Shown: piece by piece, positions 1-7,721 of the stretch
Layout of the letters: every line of letters starts with the position of its first letter
Numbering within the stretch: the first letter of the stretch is position 1
Origin: JAIRTY01 sp050257395
GTDB taxonomy: Bacteria > Actinomycetota > Actinomycetes > Streptosporangiales > Streptosporangiaceae
DNA length: 22,899 bases
Assembly: GCA_050257395.1 (NCBI GenBank)
Contig: JBLMWU010000199.1
Coordinates: 1 to 22,899, forward strand
Reading direction: 5' to 3'
Notes under the pieces: generated by a model
Told to the model about the DNA's origin: nothing
The model's input: only the letters and a program-made list of their open reading frames with translations
Database searches by the model: none
Made by a program: the position numbers and the translations under genes

Positions 1-58
1 CGTCTCCACAGCTGTCGCCTCACATCCGGGGGTTGGGGGAATCGCAGCGGGCGTGCGG

Positions 59-163
59 TTACATTTCCCGCAATTCGAGATAGCGCCTGATGTCGGGCAG
101 CGATTGCACGACGATCGCCAGCAGGGCGGCGAGCAGCGCGGCCTTGACGAGTCTGCTGATCAT
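59..163 (-). CDS. 34-residue single-span membrane microprotein of the hydrogenase operon
   Basis: This small reading frame begins MISRLVKAALLAALLAIVV and ends YLELREM. Residues 5-22 form one hydrophobic helix flanked by Arg4/Lys7 on the N side. A short charged amphipathic tail (PDIRRYLELREM) follows. The start ATG overlaps the stop of the upstream gene by four bases (ATGA), and a perfect AGGAGG (171-176) sits seven bases before it, so it is translated and coupled to the upstream gene. It resembles the small proteins I recall as the DUF6893 family near actinobacterial hhy genes, but that is memory, not a search. As last gene of the operon it could tether the otherwise soluble hydrogenase to the membrane. 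That role is inference. No signal peptidase site is evident. Confidence 0.72.
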   Translation of the reverse strand: MISRLVKAALLAALLAIVVQSLPDIRRYLELREM

Positions 164-1584
164 TTCTGTTCCTCCTGGTGACGGGGTGACCGGACGTCAC
201 TGCCGTGCGCCGGCCCGGCTTCCGCCGGGCCGGTCACGATGGACTCGATCTCATCGGGCGCGAAGTACAGGAACCGCCCGTGGCTGCGCTGCAAGTCGGC
301 CACCGGGTCCAGGACCGGGCTGACCGCGACGTGCACCTGGCCGTCGACGTCGAACAGCACCGCTTCCACCAGCGCGTCCCGGCCGGCCAGGAACAGGTCC
401 TGCGCGTCGGCGCGGCGCGCGCCGGGCCGCATCCTGACCCGGCTGCCCCTGGCGACCCTGATTCCCCCGATCACCACGTGATCCGTCTCCGGCGAGACAG
501 AAGTGTCCGCCCCGGGATCCCACCACGGCACCCGGCCGTCCGCGGACCCGGCGGCCGTGCCCGGGACACCGCCCGGCGGGCCGGCCGGGCCGGTGGCCGG
601 CCCGGCCGCGCCGCCCAGGTACCTGATGGCCCCGTGCATGCGCTCCAGCATCTCCGGCGGCAGGCCCTCCACCCGGTCGAGCAGCGCCGCCGCCCGCGGA
701 TCGGTCGCCCGCGCCTCCCGCTTCTCCTCGTCGGTGAGGGCCAGCGTGCGCAGGGTGAGGATCTCGTCGATCTCGGTCGCGTCGAACAGGTCGCCGGCGC
801 TCTCCGGGGCGATCTCCGGATGGTCGGCAAGGATGACCGGGGTGGCGAGCATCAGGTTGCGGCACTCCGGCGGCCCGGCCAGCACCGGCCAGATGCCGGA
901 GCTGGCGCAGGCGGCCACCTCCGCGGCAGCCCATTCCGGCGGGTCGGTCATGGACAGGAAGCTGCCGCCGGGGATGCCGATCAGGACATGCGCGGAGATC
1001 AGGGCGTGCTGCAGGGCGTCCTGCCGGGTGCGCGGCGCTGGCAGCGCCTCGGTCCGGTTCTCCACCCGCACCTGCAGCCGCAGCGCCCCGTACGGGCCGG
1101 CGACCCGCTCGGCGCGGGCGGCGATCAGCCCGTCGAGCTGCGGCCAGCGCCGGATCACCCGGCTGAGCGGGCCACCCGGCTCCTCGGCCCGCTCCTCGGC
1201 CGACTCACCGGCCGGCGACCGGAACTGCTGCCGCACGCCCGGCCCGAGCAGCTGCGCGACCGGCACGCTGAGCCACTGCTCGCACTCGGCCGCCTCGTCC
1301 CACGGGCTGCCGCCTGTCTCGCCGGCCCGGCGCTGCAGCTGCAGGTAGCGCACGAGGATCTCGACGCTGGCGCCGTCCCCGCACTCGGCCAGGCACTCCA
1401 GCTGGCAGTCCGGCCGCTCGGAGTCGCCGGCGGCCGCCCAGGCGGGCGGCATCAGCACCCCGAACTGGAACCTGACCTGGTTCTTCTGCGACGACTGCCG
1501 GTACGGATAGAGCAGGTACCCCTCGTACAGCACGGCATCGGCGACCTTGCGCGCGTGGTCGAGGTGACCGGGATCGAGTGTCAT
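160..1584 (-). CDS. Conserved-type hydrogenase-operon protein of unknown function (474 aa)
   Basis: I do not recognise a named enzyme family. The start is the ATG that overlaps the stop of the upstream DUF6084-like gene (ATGA). A much longer open frame extends upstream but only through that gene. Visible parts are an N-terminal globular region (1-180) with a Cys cluster (C60, C64, C68), a middle domain (185-325) whose helical part near 265-320 is acidic and charged, a Gly/Pro/Ala linker (324-350), and a C-terminal beta-rich domain (365-450). No signal peptide or membrane segment is present. Co-translation with hhySL suggests an accessory or assembly role in the group 1h hydrogenase, which is inference from position. 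Confidence 0.8.
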   Translation of the reverse strand: MTLDPGHLDHARKVADAVLYEGYLLYPYRQSSQKNQVRFQFGVLMPPAWAAAGDSERPDCQLECLAECGDGASVEILVRYLQLQRRAGETGGSPWDEAAECEQWLSVPVAQLLGPGVRQQFRSPAGESAEERAEEPGGPLSRVIRRWPQLDGLIAARAERVAGPYGALRLQVRVENRTEALPAPRTRQDALQHALISAHVLIGIPGGSFLSMTDPPEWAAAEVAACASSGIWPVLAGPPECRNLMLATPVILADHPEIAPESAGDLFDATEIDEILTLRTLALTDEEKREARATDPRAAALLDRVEGLPPEMLERMHGAIRYLGGAAGPATGPAGPPGGVPGTAAGSADGRVPWWDPGADTSVSPETDHVVIGGIRVARGSRVRMRPGARRADAQDLFLAGRDALVEAVLFDVDGQVHVAVSPVLDPVADLQRSHGRFLYFAPDEIESIVTGPAEAGPAHGSDVRSPRHQEEQK

Positions 1585-2228
1585 GGCCGCTCCGTGGCCT
1601 CGGTGGCCTGGGCGAGCAGCGCCGACACCGCGGCCTCCCAGGTCGGCAGGGCATGCCGGGTCTTGAAACGCTGCAGCTCGTCCAGGGTGTCCCGGCTCAT
1701 CCTGATCCAGGCGCTGTTGGGGAAGTGGGCGTCGATCGCCTCCCGCCAGACGCTGACCGGCAGGCGGAACAGCGCCTCCTTGCTCCACGGCACCTGCTGC
1801 ACCTGGAGGCGGCCGTCCACCGTGGTGAACACGGTGCCGCTGAACAGCAGCAGCAGCGGGATGCCGCCTTCCTCCAGGCCCGCGAAGTACCGGGTGGCCG
1901 CCACCTCCAGGTCGTAGCTGGCGGTGATGGGCAGGTCGATCTCGGTGCTGCCGGTGAAGGCCGGCACCATCACCGACACGGTGGTGAACTGCAGCGGCTT
2001 CAGCGTGTCGGCCCACCGGCTGGGGTCGCCGAACAGGTCGTGCAGGCGCTCGGCCTCGGCCGCGGAGTAGCGCCGCCGGGCCGGCTCGATCCGCAGCTGG
2101 CAGCGCAGCGCGATGGCCGCCACCTGCTGGCCGGTGGTCTCGCTGATCCGCAGCCGCAGGCTGAACGTGGGCACCACGGCGTACCGGCCGGCCGCGGCGC
2201 CAACGCAGTCGAAGGCCAGCTCCGCCAC
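1581..2228 (-). CDS. DUF6084-like hydrogenase-operon protein
   Basis: A 215-residue soluble protein starts at GTG one base after the stop of the upstream gene, with GGGAGC as a possible ribosome site. It is rich in beta-type sequence (for example YAVVPTFSLRLRIS near the N terminus and a central FTTVSVMVPAFTGSTEIDLP block). A conserved-looking C-terminal helix region with many Trp residues follows (VPWSKEALFRLPVSVW, then WIRMSRDTLDELQRFK). I associate this pattern with the DUF6084 proteins found in actinobacterial high-affinity hydrogenase loci. The attribution is from memory. The function is unknown. Its place between two other uncharacterised operon members suggests the three act together on hydrogenase assembly or electron transfer. 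Confidence 0.8.
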   Translation of the reverse strand: MAELAFDCVGAAAGRYAVVPTFSLRLRISETTGQQVAAIALRCQLRIEPARRRYSAAEAERLHDLFGDPSRWADTLKPLQFTTVSVMVPAFTGSTEIDLPITASYDLEVAATRYFAGLEEGGIPLLLLFSGTVFTTVDGRLQVQQVPWSKEALFRLPVSVWREAIDAHFPNSAWIRMSRDTLDELQRFKTRHALPTWEAAVSALLAQATEATERP

Positions 2229-2229
2229 G

Positions 2230-2925
2230 TCACGCTCCCGGTTCCGGGGCCAGCACGCTGGCGCGGGACCGGACCAGGTCCAGGAACTCCGCGATGCTCT
2301 GCCGCGCCTCGGCGCCCCCGTCGAACCCCTGCCACTGCAGCCGCAGCCGCCCGGCGAGCTCGTAGCACATGTCGATGGGGACCACGAAATGCTCGGCCTG
2401 GTCGCCGGACCGGTGGATCAGCACCGCTTCCACGTCCGCCTCGGTCGCCCGCAGCAGCGGGTGCGCGGCCGCGATCCGCTGCCAGCTGCCGAGGTCGAGC
2501 TGGCACTCGGTGACCCCGGCCGGGCTGGGGTAGAACCCCGCGACCCGCCCGTCCGCCGAGCTGCGGAGGAAGAAGGCCAGCCCGACCGGGATCTGGAGCT
2601 CTTCCCACTCGGCCGTGGTCATCGGGCGCGGGCTGCTCAGGTACCGGTCAGGCACCGCGCGGTACCGCCCGGCCCCGGCCTGCCCGTGGGTGAACAGCAG
2701 GTAGCACGGGCGGCATGTGCACAGCAGCGACGACCGTTCCAGGTCCACCACATGCCCGTGGCTGGCGAGGATCTCGCTCCCGCACATCTCGCAGGCTTCC
2801 TCTGGCCGACGGCGGGCCGCGGGCTCCGCCCGGACAGGGAGAGCATCTGGGGGTGCCGCCCCTGCTGGGGCCGGGGACGGCCCCGGTTGCGCGACAAACC
2901 GGCGCAGGCCGGTCTGGCCGGTCAC
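2230..2925 (-). CDS. DUF5947-like Cys-rich hydrogenase-operon protein
   Basis: This 231-residue protein starts at the GTG that overlaps the upstream stop (GTGA). The frame is open further upstream but only across the NifU/Rieske-like gene. A variable Pro/Ala-rich N-terminal 40 residues precede a metal-site-like block. It contains C45-x2-C48, then H56 and H58, then C69-x-C71-x2-C74 (CEMCG and CTCRPC). The remainder (100-231) is mixed alpha/beta with no motif I know. The CxxC/CxCxxC pattern suggests a zinc ribbon or Fe-S site. I recall such proteins as DUF5947 beside group 1h hydrogenases. A role as electron carrier or assembly factor is inferred from the operon only. Confidence 0.8.
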   Translation of the reverse strand: MTGQTGLRRFVAQPGPSPAPAGAAPPDALPVRAEPAARRRPEEACEMCGSEILASHGHVVDLERSSLLCTCRPCYLLFTHGQAGAGRYRAVPDRYLSSPRPMTTAEWEELQIPVGLAFFLRSSADGRVAGFYPSPAGVTECQLDLGSWQRIAAAHPLLRATEADVEAVLIHRSGDQAEHFVVPIDMCYELAGRLRLQWQGFDGGAEARQSIAEFLDLVRSRASVLAPEPGA

Positions 2926-3794
2926 GGGGCTGCCGCCACTGGCACCGCGACCCGCACGCCCTGGCTGTCGGCGAGCAGCGGCAGCGGGTCCAGATGGCAG
3001 GCAGCGCCGTCCAGCCCGGTGCCCGCCCGGCAGACGTCGTACCGGGCGCCGCACGCGCAGGTCAGCAGCTCCCGGTCGAGCCGGCCGCCGCCCAGCGAGG
3101 CCTCGCAGGCCGGGCAGGCGTCCCGGTACGCGTACAGCGTGCCGCGCACCGCGCACAGCAGGACGGGGAGGCCCGCAGCGGTCGTGGTCACCGGCCGCGA
3201 ACTCGGCGGGCCGACGTCCGGCAGGGTGATCCAGTCACCCAGCCGGGCGCCCGTCCCGGCAGCGGCAGGATCGCCGGGGCGGGGGCCGATCTGCAGCAGC
3301 TTCGGCTCCGGGGGCGCGGTCACGCCCTCCACCACCACCTCGGTCACCTCGGGCGCCGCCTCGGTCACCGCGCCCTCGATCGCCAGCCGGACGGTGACGG
3401 TGGAGGACGGGCAGCCATGGCAGGTGCCCTCCAGCCGGAGCCGGGCGACGCCGCCGGTGACGCCCAGGTACTGCACCCCGCCCGCGTGCGAGCCCAGGTA
3501 GGGCCGGACGCGGTCGAGCGCCTGCTGGATCCGGGTGTCCACGTCGAGCGGGTGCAGGTCGTGCAGCAGCAGCAGGCTCCCCACGAGCGGATCATCGGCG
3601 AGCTGCCGGAGGATCGCCGCGCCGGCCGGCCCTTCACCGGTGAGCGCGGCGGCGATCCGGCTCAGGCCGTCCCCGTAGAGGCCGACCAGCGCCCCCACGA
3701 GTTCCTCGGCCGCCGCTGCGGCCGGGCCGCCGCCCGCCCGCAGCTGGGCGAGCAGGGCCTCGATCTGGTCTCCGGTCTGCTGAACGCGGTTCAT
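2922..3794 (-). CDS. NifU/Rieske-like fused iron-sulfur protein (HhyE-like)
   Basis: This 290-residue protein probably passes electrons from the hydrogenase to the respiratory chain or helps load its clusters. The start ATG overlaps the hhyL stop by one base (TGATG). Residues 1-75 are helical. Residues 80-158 form a NifU C-terminal-type domain with the C125-x2-C128 cluster motif (GTCHGCPSS). Residues 185-290 resemble a Rieske ferredoxin fold, ending with the typical ARYDVCRAGTG turn. The ligand positions are unusual: C227-x2-C230 and C246-x-C248 stand where Rieske proteins have C-x-H and C-x2-H, so all candidate ligands are cysteines. I recall a comparable gene next to hhySL in Mycobacterium smegmatis (hhyE). 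The exact equivalence is not tested here. Confidence 0.85.
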   Translation of the reverse strand: MNRVQQTGDQIEALLAQLRAGGGPAAAAAEELVGALVGLYGDGLSRIAAALTGEGPAGAAILRQLADDPLVGSLLLLHDLHPLDVDTRIQQALDRVRPYLGSHAGGVQYLGVTGGVARLRLEGTCHGCPSSTVTVRLAIEGAVTEAAPEVTEVVVEGVTAPPEPKLLQIGPRPGDPAAAGTGARLGDWITLPDVGPPSSRPVTTTAAGLPVLLCAVRGTLYAYRDACPACEASLGGGRLDRELLTCACGARYDVCRAGTGLDGAACHLDPLPLLADSQGVRVAVPVAAAP

Positions 3795-5581
3795 CAGGTG
3801 CCCAGGGTTACCGCCGCCAGGGGCGAGTGCACGACGTCGAGCTTGCGGCCGCCGCCCAGGTACATGTGCACACCGCAGGGCAGGCACGGGTCGTAGCTGC
3901 GCACCGCGCGCATGATGTCGATGCCCTTGAAGTTCTCCGGCGGGTTCTCCTCGAAGATCGGGGTGTTCTGCACCGCGTCCTCGTACGGGCCCGGCGTGCC
4001 GAAGCTGTCGCGGACGCTGGCGTTCCACGGTGTCGGCGGGTACGGGTGGTAGTTCGCGATCTTGCCGTCCCTGATCACCATGTGGTGGGACAGCACGCCG
4101 CGGACCGCCTCGGTGAAGCCGCAGCTGTTGGCCTCGTCGGGGACCGTGAACGACTCCCAGGTCTTGGTGTGCCCGGCCCGGATCTCGGCCAGCGCCTTCT
4201 CGGTGAAGTACAGCGCCACCGCGGCCGAGTAGGCCTGGAAGTAGGTGCGGGCCCGGTCGCGCTCGATGGCGTTGGACAGCGGCGCGCCCTGCTTGTCCCG
4301 CGGGATCTTCCACTCGAAGGTGACTTCCGGCCTGCTGACGGTGCGCGGCAGGTTGATCTGCACGCTGCTGCCGGTGGACTTGACGTAGCCGCAGTCCACC
4401 AGGCCGCCGAGCGCGGTGGCCCACAGCCGGGCGATCGGGCCGCCGCCGGTGTCGGCGGCGAGGTGGTCCTTGCCGTCGTACCAGCGCGGCGACATGACCC
4501 AGCTGTACTTGCTGCCGAAGTCACGCTTGGCGGGCCGCGGGATCGTGTGCTGGTTCCACGGGTGGCGGCGGTCGACCGGGTTGCCCAGGGGGTCCCTGGT
4601 CACGAACATCTCCTGGTCTTCCCAGTCCTCGTAGTACGAGCTGCCGAGCAGGATGCGGATGCCGAGGTTGATCTCGACCAGGTCGTTGGTGATCAGCTCG
4701 CCGTCCCGGATGACGCCGGGCGACACGAACATCTTCCGGCCCCAGTCGGTCATGTGCTCGTACCGGAAGTCGCAGTGCTCGGGGTCGTTCAGGCTGCCCC
4801 AGCAGACCATGTCGGCGCGGCGGCGGCCCACTTCCTCGTACCCGGGCAGCGCCTCGTAGAAGAAGTCGAACAGGTCATCGTGCATGGGCACGACGCGCTT
4901 CATGAACTCGACGTAGCGCATCAGCCGGGTCAGGTAGTCGGTGAACAGCTGCACCGTGGCGGTGGTGCCGACGCCGCCCGGGTAGAGCGTGGAGGGGTGC
5001 ACGTGGCGGCCCTCCATCAGGCAGAACATCTCCCGGGTGGACCGGCTGACCTGCAGCGCCTCCCGGTAGAAGTCACCCTCGAGCGGGTTGAGCGACCGCA
5101 TGATGTCGCCGATGGTCCGGTAGCCGTGCTCGGCCGCGTGCGGCGCCTCGGTCTGGTTGGCCCGCTCCAGCACGCCCGGGTTGGTCTCCGCCACCATCCG
5201 CTCACAGAAGTCCACCCCGACCAGGTTCTCCTGGAAGATGTTGTGGTCGAACATGTACTCGGCGGCCTCGCCCAGGTTGATGATCCACTCGCCGAGGTGC
5301 GGCGGCCGCACCCCGTAGGCCATGTTCTGGTTGTAGACCGAGCAGGTGGCGTGGTTGTCGCCGCAGATCCCGCAGATCCGGCTGGTGATGAAGTGCGCGT
5401 CGCGGGGGTCCTTGCCCTTCATGAAGATGCTGTAGCCGCGGAAGATCGACGACGTGCTGTGGCACTCCAGCACGCGCTTCTGCTTGAAGTCGATCTTCGT
5501 GTAGATCCCGAGGCTGCCCACGATCCTGGTGATCGGGTCCCACGCCATCTCGACGACGCCGGTGTCCTCAGCCGTTGTCAT
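3794..5581 (-). CDS. hhyL: [NiFe] hydrogenase large subunit, group 1h
   Basis: The catalytic subunit oxidises H2 at a Ni-Fe(CN)2CO centre. It has 595 residues. The L1 motif RICGICGDNHATC supplies C70 and C73, and the L2 motif SYDPCLPCGVHMY supplies C566 and C569. The form of both motifs matches actinobacterial-type high-affinity enzymes. A 23-residue tail follows H572 and is expected to be removed by a maturation endopeptidase; a candidate is encoded at 10001-10543. The start ATG has GAGAGG upstream. It lies 50 bases after hhyS with no terminator between them, so the two subunits are co-transcribed. No frameshift or missing ligand is visible. Confidence 0.97.
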   Translation of the reverse strand: MTTAEDTGVVEMAWDPITRIVGSLGIYTKIDFKQKRVLECHSTSSIFRGYSIFMKGKDPRDAHFITSRICGICGDNHATCSVYNQNMAYGVRPPHLGEWIINLGEAAEYMFDHNIFQENLVGVDFCERMVAETNPGVLERANQTEAPHAAEHGYRTIGDIMRSLNPLEGDFYREALQVSRSTREMFCLMEGRHVHPSTLYPGGVGTTATVQLFTDYLTRLMRYVEFMKRVVPMHDDLFDFFYEALPGYEEVGRRRADMVCWGSLNDPEHCDFRYEHMTDWGRKMFVSPGVIRDGELITNDLVEINLGIRILLGSSYYEDWEDQEMFVTRDPLGNPVDRRHPWNQHTIPRPAKRDFGSKYSWVMSPRWYDGKDHLAADTGGGPIARLWATALGGLVDCGYVKSTGSSVQINLPRTVSRPEVTFEWKIPRDKQGAPLSNAIERDRARTYFQAYSAAVALYFTEKALAEIRAGHTKTWESFTVPDEANSCGFTEAVRGVLSHHMVIRDGKIANYHPYPPTPWNASVRDSFGTPGPYEDAVQNTPIFEENPPENFKGIDIMRAVRSYDPCLPCGVHMYLGGGRKLDVVHSPLAAVTLGT

Positions 5582-5631
5582 CCTCGTTCCTCTCGCTCGC
5601 TGGAGCAGTCGTCAGATTCCGCTGGCCGGGT

Positions 5632-6696
5632 TCACCAGGTCCGCTTGTAACCGGTGAGCAGTTCGCTGCCCTTCTTGCGCCACTTCGGCTCCTCGTCGGC
5701 GGTCTTCGCGGTGAAGCCGCGCAGGGTGCGGATGACCGTGCCGTACATGCTGCTGGCGGCGGTGGAGACCTTGGAGCCGGGCGGCTCGTCCATGAACGGC
5801 ATGAACTTGTCCGGGAAACCGGGCATGGTGCAGGCGATGCAGATGCCGCCCACGTTGGGGCAGCCGCCCACGCCGTTGATCCAGCCGCGCTTGGGCACGT
5901 TGCACTTCACCACCGGGCCCCAGCAGCCGAGCTTGACCAGGCACTTGGGCGAGCCGTACTCGCCCGCGAAGTCGCCCTGCTCGTAGTAGCCGGCCCGGTC
6001 GCAGCCCTCGTGCACGGTGGCGCCGAACAGCCAGGTCGGCCGCAGCGCCTCGTCCAGCGGGATCATCGGCGCCTGGCCCGCCACCTGGTAGAGCAGGTAG
6101 AGGATGGTCTCCGACAGGTTGTCCGGGTGGATCGGGCAGCCCGGCACGCAGACGATCGGCAGGCCCGCCTTGGACCGCCAGTCCCAGCCGAGATAGTCCG
6201 GGACGCCCATGGCGCCGGTCGGGTTGCCCGCCATGGCGTGGATGCCGCCGTAGGTGGCGCAGGTGCCGACCGCCAGGATGGCGGTGGCCTTGGGCGCCAG
6301 CCGGTCCAGCCACTCGCTGGTGGTCATCGGCTGCCCGGTGGCCGGGTTGTTGCCGAACCCGCACCAGTAGCCTTCCTCTTTGATCGCCTCGTTCGGGATG
6401 GATCCCTCGACCACCAGCACGAACGGCTCGAGCTCACCGCGGTCGGCCTTGTGCCACCATTCGATGAACGTGTCCGCCCCGGTCTCCGGGCCGCACTCGT
6501 AGTCGATCAGCGGCCAGTGCACCGCGATCTTGGGGAGCCCGGGTAGCGCCCCCAGCGCGATCTCCTCGATGCTGGGCTGGGTGGCCGCGGTCAGCGCGAC
6601 CGAGTCACCGTCGCAGCCGAGGCCGCCGTTCATCCAGAGAATGTGGACAACGGGTTCTGTGGTGTCTGCTTGCGATTCGGTCGTGCCTGTGGCCAT
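5632..6696 (-). CDS. hhyS: [NiFe] hydrogenase small subunit, group 1h
   Basis: The electron-transfer subunit has 354 residues and lacks a Tat signal, so the enzyme should stay cytoplasmic. The proximal cluster site has C28, D31, C146 and C187. Asp31 (in GCDGD) replaces the usual cysteine, as in the structurally known actinobacterial-type enzyme of Ralstonia eutropha. H229, C232, C252 and C258 fit the distal cluster. C265, C279, C286 and C289 fit a medial [4Fe-4S] cluster, since four cysteines are available rather than three. The start ATG is supported by a strong GAGGAGGTGG ribosome site. It is first in the operon, downstream of a promoter at 6927-6955. Confidence 0.97.
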   Translation of the reverse strand: MATGTTESQADTTEPVVHILWMNGGLGCDGDSVALTAATQPSIEEIALGALPGLPKIAVHWPLIDYECGPETGADTFIEWWHKADRGELEPFVLVVEGSIPNEAIKEEGYWCGFGNNPATGQPMTTSEWLDRLAPKATAILAVGTCATYGGIHAMAGNPTGAMGVPDYLGWDWRSKAGLPIVCVPGCPIHPDNLSETILYLLYQVAGQAPMIPLDEALRPTWLFGATVHEGCDRAGYYEQGDFAGEYGSPKCLVKLGCWGPVVKCNVPKRGWINGVGGCPNVGGICIACTMPGFPDKFMPFMDEPPGSKVSTAASSMYGTVIRTLRGFTAKTADEEPKWRKKGSELLTGYKRTW

Positions 6697-6920
6697 GCCG
6701 GGGCCACCTCCTCGCTACTGAATCGGATCAGTGCGGGCCGGGCGGCGGCCCGTCCCTGACAGTGCCCGCCCGGCAAGGGCGGGTGGCTGGGCGAGTACCC
6801 GGGCAGATGCGCGGGGCAGCGGCGCGCGGCCATCGGCGGCGGCCGGCCTGCCCCGCGGCCCGCAGGGAAATGCCCCTGTGCAAATGGTCACAGCGCAACT
6901 CGCCTTCGTGATGCGCAGAC
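6697..6920 (-). promoter_or_regulatory. Long 5' leader of the hhySL operon with two GC hairpins
   Basis: About 224 bases separate the predicted transcription start from the hhyS ATG. In this leader I see inverted repeats at 6735-6751 (GGGCCG, 5-base loop, CGGCCC) and 6765-6783 (CCCGCCC/GGGCGGG around a short loop). No U-run follows and no known riboswitch consensus is recognisable. Short open frames here look like chance. It could modulate translation or mRNA stability, but nothing more specific can be supported. Confidence 0.35.
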
Positions 6921-6926
6921 GCCGTC

Positions 6927-6955
6927 ATCGTAGACCCGCGGTGTGCGCCCTACAA
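6927..6955 (-). promoter_or_regulatory. hhySL operon promoter
   Basis: Read on the minus strand, TTGTAG (6950-6955) and TACGAT (6927-6932) are separated by 17 bases, a good match to an actinobacterial housekeeping sigma promoter. The predicted start is near 6920. Two dyads lie immediately upstream (6956-6967 and 6975-6988). Confidence 0.6.
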
Positions 6956-6967
6956 GACTGAACAGTC
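6956..6967. promoter_or_regulatory. Promoter-proximal dyad GACTG-AA-CAGTC
   Basis: A perfect 5-base inverted repeat with a 2-base spacer abuts the upstream edge of the hhyS -35 element. Its centre is exactly 20 bases (about two helical turns) from the centre of the next dyad upstream. It shares the ACTGT core with that dyad, so it may be a second, weaker site for the same regulator. This is inference. Confidence 0.35.
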
Positions 6968-6971
6968 GTTT

Positions 6972-6989
6972 ACCGGACAGTTTTGTCCT
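6972..6989 (-). promoter_or_regulatory. Putative operator, copy 1 (upstream of hhyS)
   Basis: Read towards hhyS the sequence is AGGACAAAACTGTCCGGT. It contains the dyad GGACA-N4-TGTCC (6975-6988). It is identical at 16 of 18 positions to the site upstream of the maturation operon (7760-7777), in the same orientation relative to transcription. It ends 16 bases before the -35 element, which suits an activator site. The regulator encoded at 7119-7718 is the obvious candidate to bind. Confidence 0.55.
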
Positions 6990-7118
6990 TCCTTTGCGCC
7001 CCCGGGGTGGCCGCGGACAGCAGGCCCATTTCGTCCCAACTGCCCCGGCCGGATACCCTTGGACCAGCCCTGCCCCGGCGCCGGGCCGCGCTGGCGAGAG
7101 CTGTTGAGGAGAGATCTG

Positions 7119-7718
7119 GTGGCCGAGCCCATCCCCGGTGCCCCCGCGGACCCGATCCAGGTCACGCCGGTGGTGGTGCTGTTCCAGGTGTTCCCCGCCC
7201 GGCCCTCATCGATCCCTGACATCCGCGACTTCGTGCGGCGCTGCCTGGCAGAATCCCCGCTCACCGAGGAAGGGAACCGGGAAGTCGGCGAGACCGTGTT
7301 CCGGGCCCTGCTGGACGCGGCCGGCCCGACCGGCTCGATCCACGTGGCGTTCCGGATCTTCCCCGAGCACGTCGAAGTGGACGTCCTGCACTCGGACTCG
7401 GCGGTCCAGTCGCCCCCGGCCGCCGCGGACGGGGGGCGGCCCGGCCAGTCAGCGCAGCGGGGGGCGGTGGCCCGGCCGGCCGCGCCGGCCGCGGGCGACG
7501 GCGGCCAGCAGCAGGCCGCCGCGGCGCAGCACGCCGACAACTTCGCCGACTGGATGTCCACCGCGCTCCGCAAGGAGGGCCTGACCCAGGAGGCCGCGGC
7601 GCGGCTGCTTGGCGTGTCGGTCAAGACCGTGAGCCGGTGGATCGGCGGGGCCACCGAGCCGCGCCTCAAGGACCTGCGGCGGATCCAGGAAGTGTTCGGC
7701 GACGTGCCCCTCGGGTGA
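7119..7718 (+). CDS. Helix-turn-helix regulator between the two hydrogenase operons
   Basis: This is a 199-residue protein. I chose GTG at 7119 because AGGAGAG lies five bases upstream; an upstream TTG at 7059 has no ribosome site. Residues 10-92 form an alpha/beta domain I do not recognise. Residues 93-138 are a Pro/Ala/Gly/Gln linker. Residues 141-199 are a Cro/XRE-like or MerR-like helix-turn-helix (LTQEAAARLLGVSVKTVSRW) with the recognition helix around 166-175. The gene sits between the divergent hydrogenase operons, each of which carries a copy of one 18-base motif upstream of its promoter. A local regulator of H2 metabolism is therefore likely. The signal sensed by the N-terminal domain is unknown. 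Confidence 0.85.
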   Translation: MAEPIPGAPADPIQVTPVVVLFQVFPARPSSIPDIRDFVRRCLAESPLTEEGNREVGETVFRALLDAAGPTGSIHVAFRIFPEHVEVDVLHSDSAVQSPPAAADGGRPGQSAQRGAVARPAAPAAGDGGQQQAAAAQHADNFADWMSTALRKEGLTQEAAARLLGVSVKTVSRWIGGATEPRLKDLRRIQEVFGDVPLG

Positions 7719-7721
7719 GAA

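Noticed and set aside
205..1917. A long plus-strand frame opposite the 474-residue and DUF6084-like genes
   Set aside because: Its Arg/His/Pro-rich composition has no recognisable motif, while the minus genes are linked by overlaps and ribosome sites.
3827..5650. A long plus-strand frame opposite hhyL
   Set aside because: The hhyL product on the other strand has every family motif; the plus frame has none.
6697..6920. A metabolite riboswitch in the hhyS leader
   Set aside because: No cobalamin, nickel/cobalt or other consensus elements were recognisable; only GC hairpins are supported.
7059..7118. Earlier TTG start for the regulator
   Set aside because: No ribosome site precedes it, whereas the GTG at 7119 has AGGAGAG at five bases.
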